Assembly (NCBI RefSeq): GCF_002811955.1
Contig: NZ_NPEF01000104.1
Location: forward strand, 1 to 13,391
DNA: 13,391 bases
Direction: 5' to 3'
DNA from: Leptospira ellisii
GTDB lineage: Bacteria > Spirochaetota > Leptospiria > Leptospirales > Leptospiraceae
Part shown: positions 1 to 12,182 of the stretch, in pieces
Numbering within the stretch: position 1 is the stretch's first letter
Layout of the letters: the number at the start of each line of letters is the position of its first letter
Notes under the pieces: generated by a model
Database searches by the model: none
What the model saw: the letters and a program-made list of their open reading frames with translations, nothing else
Told to the model about the DNA's origin: nothing
Translations under genes and position numbers: made by a program

Positions 1-1
1 T

Positions 2-1620
<1,619 letters not shown>

Positions 1621-1621
<1 letters not shown>

Positions 1622-1654
1622 AAACCGCTTTTTCCCTTAATGAAGCGGGGTTTT
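1621..1654 (+). terminator. Possible intrinsic terminator after carB
   Basis: Directly after the carB stop, CCGCTT (1625-1630) can pair with AAGCGG (1643-1648) across a 12-base loop. The pairing can extend through AAAACC with GGTTTT if two G bases bulge out. Only four T bases follow the stem, so termination may be inefficient. Confidence 0.4.
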
Positions 1655-1707
1655 ACGCGATTCCGCATATCGGAACGGAAAATGACGAAAATGTCCCGAA
1701 TTATATC

Positions 1708-1736
1708 TTGAAATCTTCGTAAAAAAAACTTAATAC
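1708..1736 (+). promoter_or_regulatory. Weak candidate sigma-70 promoter for the peroxiredoxin-like gene
   Basis: The 1655-1790 gap is markedly AT-rich. TTGAAA (1708-1713) stands 17 bases before TAATAC (1731-1736). The -35 match is good but the -10 match is only three of six. AT-rich DNA yields such matches by chance, so this is a tentative call. Confidence 0.3.
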
Positions 1737-1790
1737 TTTTGATAAAAAAATAATTTCGTGAAAAAAGCCTGACTTCACTCTAAGTCCAGA

Positions 1791-2342
1791 ATGGCTCTTC
1801 TCGAATCCGAAAAAATTCCATTAGGAAGTATTCTTCCCTCGTTCCGGCTTCCGGATCCGAAAGGAACCGTCTACGATTCCGATTCCCTTTTCGGCTCCAC
1901 GGGTCTGTTACTTGTGGTGACGTGTAATCATTGTCCGTATGCGCAGGCGATTTGGCCCCGATTGATCCGTTTCGCAGGAGAAATCCTTTCTTTGGGAGTG
2001 AAAACCGCCGCTCTCAATCCGAACATTCATCCCGATTATCCGGACGATTCTCCGGAGGCGATGAAATCCAAAATCCAAGAGTGGGGGATTTCCTTTCCGT
2101 ATCTAATCGATTCGGATCAGAATGTCGCGCGAGGTCTAAAGGCGGTCTGCACTCCCGATCTTTATCTCTACGATGCGGATCGTAAGTTGTATTATCACGG
2201 AAGAATGGACGATAACTGGAAAAACGAAAAACAGGTTTCCCGAAAGGAATTGGAAAACGCGGTCCATCAATTGGTTAAGGGAAATCCCGCTCCGATCAAT
2301 CAAATGCCTTCGATGGGTTGTTCCATCAAGTGGAAGGAGTAG
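1791..2342 (+). CDS. Thioredoxin-fold, peroxiredoxin-like protein (AhpC/TSA type)
   Basis: This is a 183-residue thioredoxin-fold protein, probably cytosolic: no signal peptide or membrane segment is visible. The N-terminal part (about 1-40) reads like an AhpC/TSA domain, with [11 protein letters not shown] and a beta strand running into the active site. The redox motif is C45-N-H-C48, followed by PYA. The thioredoxin cis-proline is probably P122 in the CTPDLYLYD stretch, next to C120. A fourth Cys, C177, lies in the C-terminal MGCSIKWK tail, which I remember as common in this peroxiredoxin-like family. It likely acts as a thiol oxidoreductase or peroxidase, but the substrate cannot be read from sequence. 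The start is ATG 1791. No strong ribosome binding site precedes it, but the N-terminus fits the family. The next gene starts four bases after the stop and is probably cotranscribed. Confidence 0.88.
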   Translation: MALLESEKIPLGSILPSFRLPDPKGTVYDSDSLFGSTGLLLVVTCNHCPYAQAIWPRLIRFAGEILSLGVKTAALNPNIHPDYPDDSPEAMKSKIQEWGISFPYLIDSDQNVARGLKAVCTPDLYLYDADRKLYYHGRMDDNWKNEKQVSRKELENAVHQLVKGNPAPINQMPSMGCSIKWKE

Positions 2343-2346
2343 CACC

Positions 2347-3642
2347 TTGCCATCTATAACGCCGGATCAAACCCCGATCGTAATGGAGTCCTTTCAGGAC
2401 ACCGAATTGTTGAACGAACATTACCGGGAGATCGAAACCAAAACCCTGGAACATTTCCGTTCCGAATTCAAAAAAAACGAATCTTCACTGGACGAGGTTT
2501 CCACGAAAGGGTTGTCTCAGTTTCTCAGAAGAAGCGGGGATCTTTATCAGGATTGGAGAATTCTGAAAAAAAGCCTCACGGACAAATACGACGAACTTCA
2601 GAAAAGTAGAAATCTTGAATATGAATTGATCTATCGGAAACTGGTCGCGGATAAGAACAAAAAATCGAAACAGACCTCGCTCATCGGCGACATCTTTCAG
2701 TCCGTTGTGGACGGCGTTTTGAACACGGTTTACACGTGGTTCGATTCCGACAAAAAAAACGAATCGGTTGCGACCGTCCCCCGGAAAACGCCGCAACATT
2801 CCGCGCAGGACGACGATCTTAGGAAATTATACCGCGAGATGGTTCAGAAAAAACTGCGGGAGAGGGACAGAAGTTTTTCGATGTTTCAGGATCTTCTGCG
2901 GGAATCGGCGTTGAACTGGAATCAATCCTATCGGAAGAAATTCCATCAGAGCCTGGCTTACACGGTAAAGGATCTGGAGAATTCCAAAACGTCCAAAGCG
3001 GAAATCATCGGCGTCGCCAAAAACGCGAAAAAGGCGATGAACAATTTCCACGACGAGGACAAGATCCAAAGATATTCCGTTTTTATGATAGACTATTTTT
3101 TCGACCGTCTTTTGAAGAAGGAGCCGGTCGCGGAAAATCGGATTCTGCTTCCGGAAAAGACGGAGCCGCAACAGACCGCGAAACAAAACGAGGACGCACC
3201 GAAAAGCAGGGAAACGGAAACCAAAGCCGAGAAAACGGAGGAGAAAAAAAATCAGCCTTTGGTCCTCAATCCGACCCGCGAAGACGCGGAATCGCAGAGG
3301 ATCGCCGAACGCATCGTAGGCGAACCGGAAAAAAAGGCTCCCGTTTCGAGAAAAAAATGTACGATCACAGATCTGCCGGATCATCTCATCAAGGAGTGTT
3401 ACGAGGATTATCTGATCGTCGACACTTCCACCCGGGAAAAAAGACTCGAACTACATAGGATTCGCCTGGGTAAGGAAAATCAAAACACCAGAGCGGAAGC
3501 GATCGAATTTTTCAGCCAGTGCATCAACAAGGATCCGGCCGCGGTTCCCATCGCCGAGTCGGTTCTCAAACGTCATACGATCACTCAGGAAGAGGAAAAT
3601 CGGCTTTCCGAAATGATCCGCAAACAAAAGGCCTGCAAATAA
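2347..3642 (+). CDS. Charged protein of unknown function, probable TTG start
   Basis: I do not recognise this 431-residue protein. The frame is open from 2173, but bases 2173-2342 are the other frame of the preceding gene. The start is best placed at TTG 2347: AAGGAG at 2334-2339 sits seven bases upstream, inside the end of the preceding gene, which suggests translational coupling. ATG 2383 is the fallback. No signal peptide or long membrane helix is visible. Residues 15-105 look helical and highly charged. Residues 111-132 form a short, more hydrophobic and possibly amphipathic stretch ([20 protein letters not shown]...). Residues 155-257 are again helical and rich in Lys, Arg and aromatics. 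Residues 258-335 are a low-complexity Lys/Glu/Pro/Gln linker, probably disordered. The C-terminal part (336-431) looks compact and holds three Cys (338, 351, 392) plus C430 next to the end. It could be a cytoplasmic scaffold or adaptor, but that is a guess. Confidence 0.8.
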   Translation: MPSITPDQTPIVMESFQDTELLNEHYREIETKTLEHFRSEFKKNESSLDEVSTKGLSQFLRRSGDLYQDWRILKKSLTDKYDELQKSRNLEYELIYRKLVADKNKKSKQTSLIGDIFQSVVDGVLNTVYTWFDSDKKNESVATVPRKTPQHSAQDDDLRKLYREMVQKKLRERDRSFSMFQDLLRESALNWNQSYRKKFHQSLAYTVKDLENSKTSKAEIIGVAKNAKKAMNNFHDEDKIQRYSVFMIDYFFDRLLKKEPVAENRILLPEKTEPQQTAKQNEDAPKSRETETKAEKTEEKKNQPLVLNPTREDAESQRIAERIVGEPEKKAPVSRKKCTITDLPDHLIKECYEDYLIVDTSTREKRLELHRIRLGKENQNTRAEAIEFFSQCINKDPAAVPIAESVLKRHTITQEEENRLSEMIRKQKACK

Positions 3643-3650
3643 GGTTTAGG

Positions 3651-3690
3651 GATCTTCGTTCCGCGTTTTTTCGCTCCGGAACCGAGGATC
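3651..3690. other. Long imperfect inverted repeat between two unknown genes
   Basis: GATCTTCGTTCCG (3651-3663) pairs with CGGAACCGAGGATC (3677-3690), with one G-U pair and one bulged C, around a 13-base loop containing six T bases. It lies eight bases past the stop of the 2347-3642 gene. No T-run follows on the plus strand, so it is not a textbook terminator. It could be an RNA-stabilising or processing hairpin, or a partial terminator. Confidence 0.45.
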
Positions 3691-3736
3691 GAAAAACGTC
3701 TTTACGCCGGTTTAAAAACGGCCCTAAGATGGAACG

Positions 3737-4444
3737 ATGAAACTTCTGGAACGGGCGATCGATCGGTTCGGCGGATGGAAACTTTGGGAGCGTCTCGATT
3801 CGGTCGAATTTCGTTTCGAACGTTTAGGGGCTCCTTTACCCGTCCTGAAAGGTTTGGGACGCACCTTTCAAAAACACGGTTCGGTGAGGATTTTTCCGAA
3901 ACGTATGACGACGGAATTTCCCGAATACCCTTCCCCCGATAAAAAAATCGTATTCCAAAATGGTAAAGTAGGGATTTTTAATATAGAAGAGGAGCCGCTT
4001 TCGTTCGGAATTCCGAATTACCGGGATACGTTTTCCGGCTTCGGAAAATACCGGCGTTGGAACGCTCTCGACGTTTCGTATTTTTTCGGTTATGCGGTTC
4101 TGCAATATTTGGGCGTTCCGTTTATTCTCCGGGAACACGCGGTCCGCGAGACGGAATTCGCGAACGGTTTTCGGATCGACGCGGTATTTCCTCCGGGTGC
4201 ACACGTTCATTGCCGAAGACAATCCTACTTTTTCGATCGGGAAGGGCTTTTGGTCCGGCACGATTATACGGCGGACGTCGTGGGCGTTTGGGCGAAGGGC
4301 GCTCATTTTACGTCGGTGTATTCGGAATGGGAGGGTTTACCGATCGCGACCGAAAGAAATGTTTTTGTGCGACTGGGAACGTTCGCCACGCCGATTCCGG
4401 TTTTGTCCGCTAAACTCGCACCGCTACGCGTGAATTTCTCGTGA
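3737..4444 (+). CDS. Uncharacterised 235-residue protein (LolA-like fold suspected)
   Basis: This protein has no function I can name. It begins [20 protein letters not shown], then has beta-rich stretches, and a central hydrophobic segment around 113-131 ([17 protein letters not shown]). A C-terminal half follows with RIDAVFPPG, then [24 protein letters not shown] and [12 protein letters not shown]. From memory this pattern matches a scattered family of hypothetical proteins whose members start with 'ALxxxGG...W' and contain 'YFxGYAxWxY', then 'HSRxQxFYFDxxGLLxRxDY', then 'PTRRRVY'. The alternation of strands and the 'FYFD..GLL.R.DY' block recall LolA-like lipoprotein-carrier folds, but there is no signal peptide, so this is only a suggestion. 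The start ATG 3737 has GGAA four bases upstream. A likely terminator follows at 4497. The gene stands apart from the flagellar genes downstream. Confidence 0.8.
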   Translation: MKLLERAIDRFGGWKLWERLDSVEFRFERLGAPLPVLKGLGRTFQKHGSVRIFPKRMTTEFPEYPSPDKKIVFQNGKVGIFNIEEEPLSFGIPNYRDTFSGFGKYRRWNALDVSYFFGYAVLQYLGVPFILREHAVRETEFANGFRIDAVFPPGAHVHCRRQSYFFDREGLLVRHDYTADVVGVWAKGAHFTSVYSEWEGLPIATERNVFVRLGTFATPIPVLSAKLAPLRVNFS

Positions 4445-4496
4445 ATTCCCGTTCGGTGTGAGTTCCCACGAGGTTTGACGGAAAAACCTTCCGAAA

Positions 4497-4518
4497 GCGG
4501 GGGAGTTCCCGCATTTTT
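4497..4518 (+). terminator. Likely intrinsic terminator after the 235-residue gene
   Basis: GCGGG (4497-4501) pairs with CCCGC (4508-4512) around a six-base loop and is followed by ATTTTT (4513-4518). The stem is short but all G-C. It would separate the upstream unknown gene from the flagellar block. Confidence 0.5.
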
Positions 4519-4519
4519 C

Positions 4520-4546
4520 GAAACTTCACCGGTTCGCTGCCGATCT
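4520..4546 (+). promoter_or_regulatory. Candidate sigma-28 (FliA) promoter for fliK-flgD-flgE
   Basis: GAAACTTC (4520-4527), an 11-base spacer, then GCCGATCT (4539-4546) matches the enterobacterial FliA consensus TAAAGTTT-N11-GCCGATAA at five of eight and six of eight positions with the exact spacing. It would give a leader of about 110 bases before fliK. A weaker sigma-70-like alternative is GCGACA (4578-4583) with GATAAT (4603-4608), but its 19-base spacing is long. Confidence 0.38.
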
Positions 4547-4665
4547 ACGATTTCCATTCTCGCTAAACCGTAAGAAAGCGACATAATCACAAAAGGGAAG
4601 AAGATAATATAAAAAACCGTCAAGGAATTCCGTGAAAGATCGATTTTAATACTGCGGAGCGTAGT

Positions 4666-6273
4666 ATGAATATTTCCGGCGATCTTACGATTTCAGAATT
4701 CAAAACTCAGACACAAACCAATCCCACGCCGAGTCTTTCCAACGTCGGCGCGGCGATCGGAAAAAATTCGTTTCTTGATCTGATGAAATCCCTTCAGGGG
4801 TCCGCTCAGAAAGGTCTGGACGAAACGCTCAACGGCGTCCTAAAACCTTCTTCTAAAACGGAAGCGGATTCACCTAACAACGAAACTGCGGAGATCGCTG
4901 AGTCGAAGGAAACCGAAACCGCCGCGGTAAAAGAGGAAATTCCGAGCGGGGAAGAAAACGCCTCTAACGAAACGGAAGACGCGGAGGCTTTGGAAGAAGC
5001 GACTAACGTTACCGCGCTTCCGTGGTTTTTGGTCGCGGAAGCGAAGCCGAACGAGACCGTCGATCCGGAAATCGAAGCGGTCATCGTGGACGAACTTCAA
5101 AATCAAATCGCCGCCGAAACCGCGATAGAAACGCAGGAAATCGGAACGCCGTCCGAAAACGAAACGGTGGAAACTTATTTCGTCATGGAAACCGAATCGG
5201 GCAACCCGAAAGAAGCCGCATTTATAAAGGAATCATCGACCCTTTTCGAAGAGACGAACGAGCCGTCCCCTCTTTCGGAGATTTCCAAAGAAATCAAGCG
5301 CCCTAATCTCAAAAAGGAGGAGACTTCCCGAAACGAAGAAGTCGTCGATTCCTCCGATTCCAAAACGGCGATCCGCTCCCTACTCGCGGACGAAGAAATC
5401 AAAGAATCCAAACTCGGAGAGAAAAAATCCTCCGGAAAGGAAACCCAATTCAAGGGTTCGGACGAAATCAAAACGGAAATCTCCCGGGAAGCGGTTCTCG
5501 ATTCCGAAAAATGGAAAATCAGCCGGGATAAAAAATCCGATTCGTATCTGGCCTTAAAAACCGCCGCGAGAGAGGACATCAAGACGGTCGTATTACAACA
5601 GTTCGGCGATTCCTCCTCGGGAAGATCGTCCTCCGGTCAGGAACAATTCTCACGTTCCGGAAACGGGGATTCCTATTCTTCTTTGATCAAAGGCAATACG
5701 TTATCCGGAACCGCGATCCGCGAAACCGCGGCCCCGCTCCGGACCGAAACCGGGGAAGGAAAGGGGTTTAGCGCTCTTTCCCGCAAGGACGTGGAGAAAA
5801 ATTTCCAATCGCTAATCCGTTCCGCGCGGGTCCAGATTTTAGGAGAAGGTAAAACCGTCGCGAGTATCCGTATGAACCCGAAGGATCTCGGTCACATGTC
5901 GCTTTCCATCTCCGCGGACAAGGACGTGATACGCGGAAAACTCCTGGTCGAATCCGATTTCGTCAAACAACAGTTAGGCGCCGAGCTCGCCAATCTCAGA
6001 CAGGAACTCAAGGCGAGCGGTCTCGAATTGGAATCCCTCGTGATAGAAGTCAGGGAACGCGAAGAGACGTTTGCGTTCAACACGGAGTCGGATAAGAACG
6101 GACGCGATTCACGTTCCTTTTTCTCCGCTTTCGACGCGGAACGAAATCCGGATTTCAAAAGCACTTTTTACGAAGACGAAGAATTTTTCTCCGAAGAAAA
6201 TTCATCCGACCCTAACCCTTTTTCGGAAAAAACCGAAAGGAAAAACGAGAAACTGCTCGATCTGAAAGTATAG
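4666..6273 (+). CDS. fliK: Flagellar hook-length control protein FliK
   Basis: FliK is a secreted molecular ruler that measures the hook and switches the flagellar export gate from hook to filament substrates. This 535-residue protein has the expected build. A long, low-complexity N-terminal and central part (about 45-380) is rich in Glu, Ser, Lys and Thr and is probably disordered. A compact C-terminal hook-length domain covers about 389-463 (VQILGEGKTVASI, MNPKDLGHMSLSIS at 403, then LRQELKASGLELESL). The MNPKDLG...L.V...F...L..LR..L...G pattern is the Flg_hook signature. An acidic tail of about 70 residues follows. GGAG at 4656-4659 sits six bases before ATG 4666. The protein is longer than the enterobacterial one (about 400), and the extra length is in the disordered part. 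flgD begins 15 bases after the stop, so the two are one operon. Confidence 0.92.
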   Translation: MNISGDLTISEFKTQTQTNPTPSLSNVGAAIGKNSFLDLMKSLQGSAQKGLDETLNGVLKPSSKTEADSPNNETAEIAESKETETAAVKEEIPSGEENASNETEDAEALEEATNVTALPWFLVAEAKPNETVDPEIEAVIVDELQNQIAAETAIETQEIGTPSENETVETYFVMETESGNPKEAAFIKESSTLFEETNEPSPLSEISKEIKRPNLKKEETSRNEEVVDSSDSKTAIRSLLADEEIKESKLGEKKSSGKETQFKGSDEIKTEISREAVLDSEKWKISRDKKSDSYLALKTAAREDIKTVVLQQFGDSSSGRSSSGQEQFSRSGNGDSYSSLIKGNTLSGTAIRETAAPLRTETGEGKGFSALSRKDVEKNFQSLIRSARVQILGEGKTVASIRMNPKDLGHMSLSISADKDVIRGKLLVESDFVKQQLGAELANLRQELKASGLELESLVIEVREREETFAFNTESDKNGRDSRSFFSAFDAERNPDFKSTFYEDEEFFSEENSSDPNPFSEKTERKNEKLLDLKV

Positions 6274-6288
6274 GCCTCGGAGGGAATT

Positions 6289-7065
<777 letters not shown>

Positions 7066-7092
7066 ATAAACAAAGGTCAATCGAGGTAACAG

Positions 7093-8491
<1,399 letters not shown>

Positions 8492-8516
8492 TTAAGCCTT
8501 CTAATTTGAGTCCTCT

Positions 8517-8548
8517 CCTCCTCGACTAACAAGCCTTCTTCGAGGGGG
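8517..8548 (+). other. Stem-loop just after flgE
   Basis: CCTCCTCGA (8517-8525) pairs with TCGAGGGGG (8540-8548), with one G-U pair, around a 14-base loop. No T-run follows. It lies 25 bases past the flgE stop and 19 bases before the stronger terminator stem, so it may protect the flgE mRNA 3' end. Confidence 0.5.
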
Positions 8549-8567
8549 ACGGTACTTTATTTCCTAA

Positions 8568-8615
8568 GAGGGCCGACGGTTGCAACGGTTCGCGCCGTCG
8601 GTCCTCGATTTTTTT
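8568..8615 (+). terminator. Strong intrinsic terminator of the fliK-flgD-flgE operon
   Basis: GAGGGCCGACGG (8568-8579) pairs with CCGTCGGTCCTC (8595-8606): 12 base pairs with one G-U, and a 15-base loop. Seven T bases (8609-8615) follow after two bases. This is the clearest terminator in the window. Confidence 0.85.
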
Positions 8616-8725
8616 CGAAATTCCGCGTTTCCGTTCCTTTTTTCAAAGATCCTTTTTTTGGCGGAATCGGTCAAAAATTCTCTTTCCCTGAATTTTAAAG
8701 TACGGTTTCATTGGCTCCTGGAAGA

Positions 8726-10708
8726 ATGAGTCAGAAGTTCCCAAAATACGTCGTAACGGATTCGCGCTCCCTATCCCGCAAACTCTCTCCGGTTTCTTCC
8801 CGCTTAGAACTTCAATTTTTGAACCTCAAAGAATTTTTCGATTCCGAGGCGATCAAGGATTCGATCGGTTTTTTGAATGTGATTTTTTACCTTACGGTTC
8901 CCGTATTGAAGGAATTTCAAAGGGACATCCACAGACAGTTCCAGAGTAATCCCCTGATTCTGAGCCGTTTTATCCTGAACGACGGTTTGGATTATATCCC
9001 TTCCCCCGATCTCCGGATCGAAGAGGATCTTATTTTCGCGATCCTTCCAGAGTCTTCTTCCGAAGTCGTTTTGAACAAGGCCTTCGCCAACGCGTTCACT
9101 CAATTGCAGATGATCACGGATCAGTTCGATCTTCAGCACAAGGTGAATACGACCAAATACGAAATTTCCAAACTTACCAGGATAGGAATCAGCCTCGCAG
9201 ACGAAAAGGATTTCAACAAACTTCTGCGGGAGATCATTTTCAGCGCGAGGGAAATTTCGGTGGCGGATTCCGGTTCCCTGTATCTCGTCGAAAAAGACGA
9301 GCTCGGTTTTATAAGGAACCTGCGTTTTAAGATTTCGTCGATGGATATCGACACGGAGGAATTCCTCCTTCCGATCAACAAGTCGAGCATCGCGGGATAC
9401 GTGGCGGCCACCGGGAAAATCCTGAACATACCGGACGTCTACGATCTTCCCGAGGACGCGGAATACACGTTCAACAGCAACTTCGACGTATTATCGAATT
9501 ATCATACGAAATCCATGCTCGTGGTCCCCATGAAGAACCATAGGAACGAGGTCGTGGGAGTCATTCAGCTCATCAATAAAAAGCGGAATTTCAACCAGAA
9601 ACTTTCGGTGGAGCAGATGAAGGGTAAGGACGTCCTTCCCTTCGACGACTATTCGGCGCAACTCGTGATGAGCGTGGCCGGACAGGCGGCCGTCGCCATT
9701 CAGAACAATAATTTATTGCAGGAGATAGAAACCCTCTTCGAAGGTTTTGTGACCGCGTCCGTCAACGCGATCGAATCGCGGGACCCGACGACGAGCGGTC
9801 ACTCGTTCCGGGTGGCCCTGCTTACGGTCGGTTTGGCGGAAACCGTCGATCGGATCGGGGACGGAAAATACGGAGACGTGCGTTTTTCCAAGGAGCAGAT
9901 CAAGGAAATACGTTATGCGTCTTTGTTGCACGACTTCGGAAAGGTCGGCGTTCGGGAGAAGGTTCTGGTCAAATCCAAAAAGTTGGAGGACTACGAACTG
10001 GAGTTGATCCGGTGGAGATTCCAATACATCAAAAAGGACATCGAATCCAGGATTCTCCAAAAAAAGACGGATTATCTTAAAAAACGGGGAAACGCGGGAT
10101 TCGCGGACTACGAAACCTCCCTGGAATTCGAACTTCAGGTGGAATATCAGAAATTGGACCAGATGTTCCAGATCGTTGTGGATTCCAACGAGCCTTCCAT
10201 ATTAGAAGAATCTAATTTTCAGATGCTGGAAGAGATCGCGAAGGTGAATTATTCCACTACCGCCGGAGAAAATCTGAATCTGATCTCTCCGTACGAATTC
10301 GGATTTTTGACGATCAAAAAAGGATCCCTCGATTTCGCGGAACGCAAAGAGATCGAATCGCACGTGGAACATACGTTCCAATTTCTGAGCAAAATCCCTT
10401 GGACGGGGGATTTGAAGATGGTTCCTTCGATCGCACACGCTCACCACGAAAAGTTGGACGGAACCGGTTATCCGCGGGGTTTGGCGGGAGATTCGATTCC
10501 CATCCAGTCGAGAATCATGACGATATCGGATATCTTCGACGCGCTTACTGACAAGGATCGTCCTTACAAACGCGCCGTTCCTCTGGAACGCGCCCTCGAT
10601 ATTCTGCAGATGGAAGCGAGGGACAATCACGTGGACGCGGAACTTCTCAAAATTTTCATCGAAGGCAGCGTATATGACCGCCTTCAGAGTTCCGGATTTC
10701 TCCGTTAA
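8726..10708 (+). CDS. GAF and HD-GYP domain protein, probable cyclic-di-GMP phosphodiesterase
   Basis: This is a predicted cytosolic signalling enzyme of 660 residues. Residues 1-145 are an unrecognised N-terminal region. Residues about 146-330 form a GAF sensor domain ([31 protein letters not shown], then [20 protein letters not shown]). The HD-GYP domain starts near 340. It has SGHSFRV, the metal-binding H402-D403 in [11 protein letters not shown]546 in EIESHVEHT, and the intact signature [11 protein letters not shown] (573-583), followed by [15 protein letters not shown]. All motifs needed to hydrolyse cyclic-di-GMP appear present. About 113 extra residues, charged and helical, lie between the HD dyad and H546, which are normally about 30 apart. 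I recall the '[12 protein letters not shown]' subtype with such an insert from other bacteria, so it is probably a known variant. Start: ATG 8726 gives [11 protein letters not shown] 8711 is in frame and possible; neither has a good ribosome binding site. The gene sits behind the flgE terminator, so it probably has its own promoter. The position next to hook genes hints at a role in motility control. Confidence 0.9.
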   Translation: MSQKFPKYVVTDSRSLSRKLSPVSSRLELQFLNLKEFFDSEAIKDSIGFLNVIFYLTVPVLKEFQRDIHRQFQSNPLILSRFILNDGLDYIPSPDLRIEEDLIFAILPESSSEVVLNKAFANAFTQLQMITDQFDLQHKVNTTKYEISKLTRIGISLADEKDFNKLLREIIFSAREISVADSGSLYLVEKDELGFIRNLRFKISSMDIDTEEFLLPINKSSIAGYVAATGKILNIPDVYDLPEDAEYTFNSNFDVLSNYHTKSMLVVPMKNHRNEVVGVIQLINKKRNFNQKLSVEQMKGKDVLPFDDYSAQLVMSVAGQAAVAIQNNNLLQEIETLFEGFVTASVNAIESRDPTTSGHSFRVALLTVGLAETVDRIGDGKYGDVRFSKEQIKEIRYASLLHDFGKVGVREKVLVKSKKLEDYELELIRWRFQYIKKDIESRILQKKTDYLKKRGNAGFADYETSLEFELQVEYQKLDQMFQIVVDSNEPSILEESNFQMLEEIAKVNYSTTAGENLNLISPYEFGFLTIKKGSLDFAERKEIESHVEHTFQFLSKIPWTGDLKMVPSIAHAHHEKLDGTGYPRGLAGDSIPIQSRIMTISDIFDALTDKDRPYKRAVPLERALDILQMEARDNHVDAELLKIFIEGSVYDRLQSSGFLR

Positions 10709-10726
10709 ACTTCGTTCCCGCGCGGT

Positions 10727-10748
10727 CGCGACGTCGCGTTCTCTTTTT
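10727..10748 (+). terminator. Possible terminator in the HD-GYP/murD convergent gap
   Basis: CGCGACGTCGCG (10727-10738) is a perfect 12-base palindrome and can fold as a four-base-pair CGCG stem with an ACGT loop. TTCTCTTTTT follows (10739-10748). It sits 19 bases past the HD-GYP stop. The stem is short but all G-C. Confidence 0.4.
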
Positions 10749-10754
10749 CGACGA

Positions 10755-12161
10755 TCAGCCGATCGTTCGCAGAAACTCGTTCACCAGTGCGAGGAAATGA
10801 TTTCCCCTTTCTTCGAAATTCTTATACTGATCGAAACTCGCGCAGGCGGGGGAGAATACGATCGAGGAGATCGAAGCCCCGTTCCGAAGTCGTATTTTTG
10901 CGGCCGAGTCCCCCGACATTCCGGAAGCGGGGAGGGATTCGAGAATTAAATCCGATTTTTTGAATATTCCAAAAGCGTCATTCAGATTCTCCTCGGAAAA
11001 CAGACGTTCTCCGATCACGTTTCGGATCCCTTCCTCCCAAATCGAGCGGGCCTCCCCGATCAGAATCACGGCGCCGATTCCTCGAGTTAGAAAATCGTAA
11101 AGAGGTTGCGGGTCCTCCCGTTTGGGTCTCCCCCCGAGGATCAGACAGGTTTGCGGCAGATTTTTCCAAGTGGACATTCCGGCGAGCATACTGTGAAGAT
11201 TGGTGGATTTCGAATCGTTGATAAAGGAAAGTCCTTTTTTTTCGCCTGCGATCTGAAACCTGTGGGGAAGTCCGCGGAACGAGGAGATCCCGGATTGGAT
11301 CGACTCGGGTTTCCCTCCGATCGCCTCCGCCGCCAGAATCGCGGCCGCAAGATTCTCCCGATTGTGGGAACCGGGCAGATAAAACCCGGATATGTCGTAC
11401 TCGTATCGGGAGGTTTTGATCCTGTTTTTCGGATCGTCTACGAATGCGTCGCATAATGCGTGTTTGCCGAAAGTCCGAATTCCGCACTCGAAGAAGGCCG
11501 GATCGGGCAGACGTTCCTTGATTTTTTCGGATACGACGAAAACGTGTTTCGGATTTTTTTCGTCCGCGATTTTTAACTTCGCTCGGAAGTAATTCTCCAT
11601 CGTCTTGTGGCGTTCCAGATGGTCGGGGGCTATGTTCAAAAATACGGAGACGTCGAGTCGAAGCGGTGAGGAATCCTCCAATTGATAACTGGACAATTCC
11701 AAAACGGCGAGGGAAATCGGCTCCCTACAAAAGGAAGTAAACGGAATTCCCAGATTGCCTCCTTCCCGAAGATCCGGAAAATCCTTGCGCAGCAGATGCG
11801 CCGCAAGCGCGGTCGTGGTGGATTTTCCGTCCGTTCCGGTTACACCCAAGAGTTTACTGGAAAAAAATTTTCTTCCTAAGTCGATCTCCGATACCACCGG
11901 AATTTTTTTTTCGAACGCGAAGGTAAGAATCGGATGTGCGGGCAGAATTCCGGGAGATTTTACGATCAGCGAAATCGGAGGAAGTTCGAGCGGGTTGATC
12001 GTATCGGGAAGATAGTTTATGGATTCGGATTCCGGGCGGTTCCGATCACAAAGAAGCGGTTCGGCTCCGAGAGAGGTGAGAAGTCCGATCGCCGCGTTTC
12101 CGGAAATTCCCCCTCCGAGAACGAGCGTTCGTAAACCGTGAAGAGACTCTGGAAATTTCAT
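10755..12161 (-). CDS. murD: UDP-N-acetylmuramoylalanine--D-glutamate ligase
   Basis: MurD adds D-glutamate to UDP-MurNAc-L-alanine, an ATP-dependent cytoplasmic step of peptidoglycan synthesis. The 468-residue protein has the three-domain Mur ligase plan. An N-terminal nucleotide-sugar-binding fold starts with [16 protein letters not shown]. The ATP-binding P-loop [12 protein letters not shown] is at 106-117. LELSSYQLE (154-162), [11 protein letters not shown] (175-185) and a KLKIADE segment (195-201) follow, the last lying near the Lys that is carbamylated in E. coli Mur[12 protein letters not shown] (264-274), GLPHRFQ (297-303) and NDSKSTN (315-321) come next. The C-terminal domain ends with [20 protein letters not shown] (437-456). 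The SSYQLE and SPACASFDQ signatures separate MurD from MurC, MurE and MurF. It is slightly longer than the usual 440-450. ATG is at 12161-12159 with no clear ribosome binding site. No other cell-wall genes are adjacent. It faces the HD-GYP gene and diverges from the STAS gene. Confidence 0.96.
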   Translation of the reverse strand: MKFPESLHGLRTLVLGGGISGNAAIGLLTSLGAEPLLCDRNRPESESINYLPDTINPLELPPISLIVKSPGILPAHPILTFAFEKKIPVVSEIDLGRKFFSSKLLGVTGTDGKSTTTALAAHLLRKDFPDLREGGNLGIPFTSFCREPISLAVLELSSYQLEDSSPLRLDVSVFLNIAPDHLERHKTMENYFRAKLKIADEKNPKHVFVVSEKIKERLPDPAFFECGIRTFGKHALCDAFVDDPKNRIKTSRYEYDISGFYLPGSHNRENLAAAILAAEAIGGKPESIQSGISSFRGLPHRFQIAGEKKGLSFINDSKSTNLHSMLAGMSTWKNLPQTCLILGGRPKREDPQPLYDFLTRGIGAVILIGEARSIWEEGIRNVIGERLFSEENLNDAFGIFKKSDLILESLPASGMSGDSAAKIRLRNGASISSIVFSPACASFDQYKNFEERGNHFLALVNEFLRTIG

Positions 12162-12182
12162 TTTTGGGCCGGTGAACAGTGA

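Noticed and set aside
2173..2346. Longer N-terminus for the 431-residue unknown protein
   Set aside because: It would overlap the peroxiredoxin-like gene by 170 bases, and a well-placed ribosome binding site points to TTG 2347.
2827..3384. Minus-strand open frame of 185 codons, rich in Phe and Arg
   Set aside because: Complement of the Lys/Glu-rich plus-strand protein; the repetitive composition is what antisense of such DNA gives.
4004..4017. Perfect 14-base palindrome TTCGGAATTCCGAA
   Set aside because: It is within coding sequence and built from TTCCG/CGGAA words that are common throughout this window, so chance is a fair explanation.
4303..4623. Minus-strand open frame of 106 codons with a hydrophobic N-terminus (MTVFYIIFFPFVIMSLSYG)
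   Set aside because: It overlaps the 3' end of the 235-residue gene, covers the terminator and candidate fliK promoter, has no recognisable domain, and its later part is plainly the antisense of coding DNA.
8616..8710. Possible promoter boxes before the GAF-HD-GYP gene
   Set aside because: Several T-rich and TAAA-like words exist, but no pair has both a good match and sensible spacing.
8711..8725. TTG start for the GAF-HD-GYP gene
   Set aside because: Only five residues longer and without a better ribosome binding site; ATG 8726 is preferred, but the choice is uncertain.
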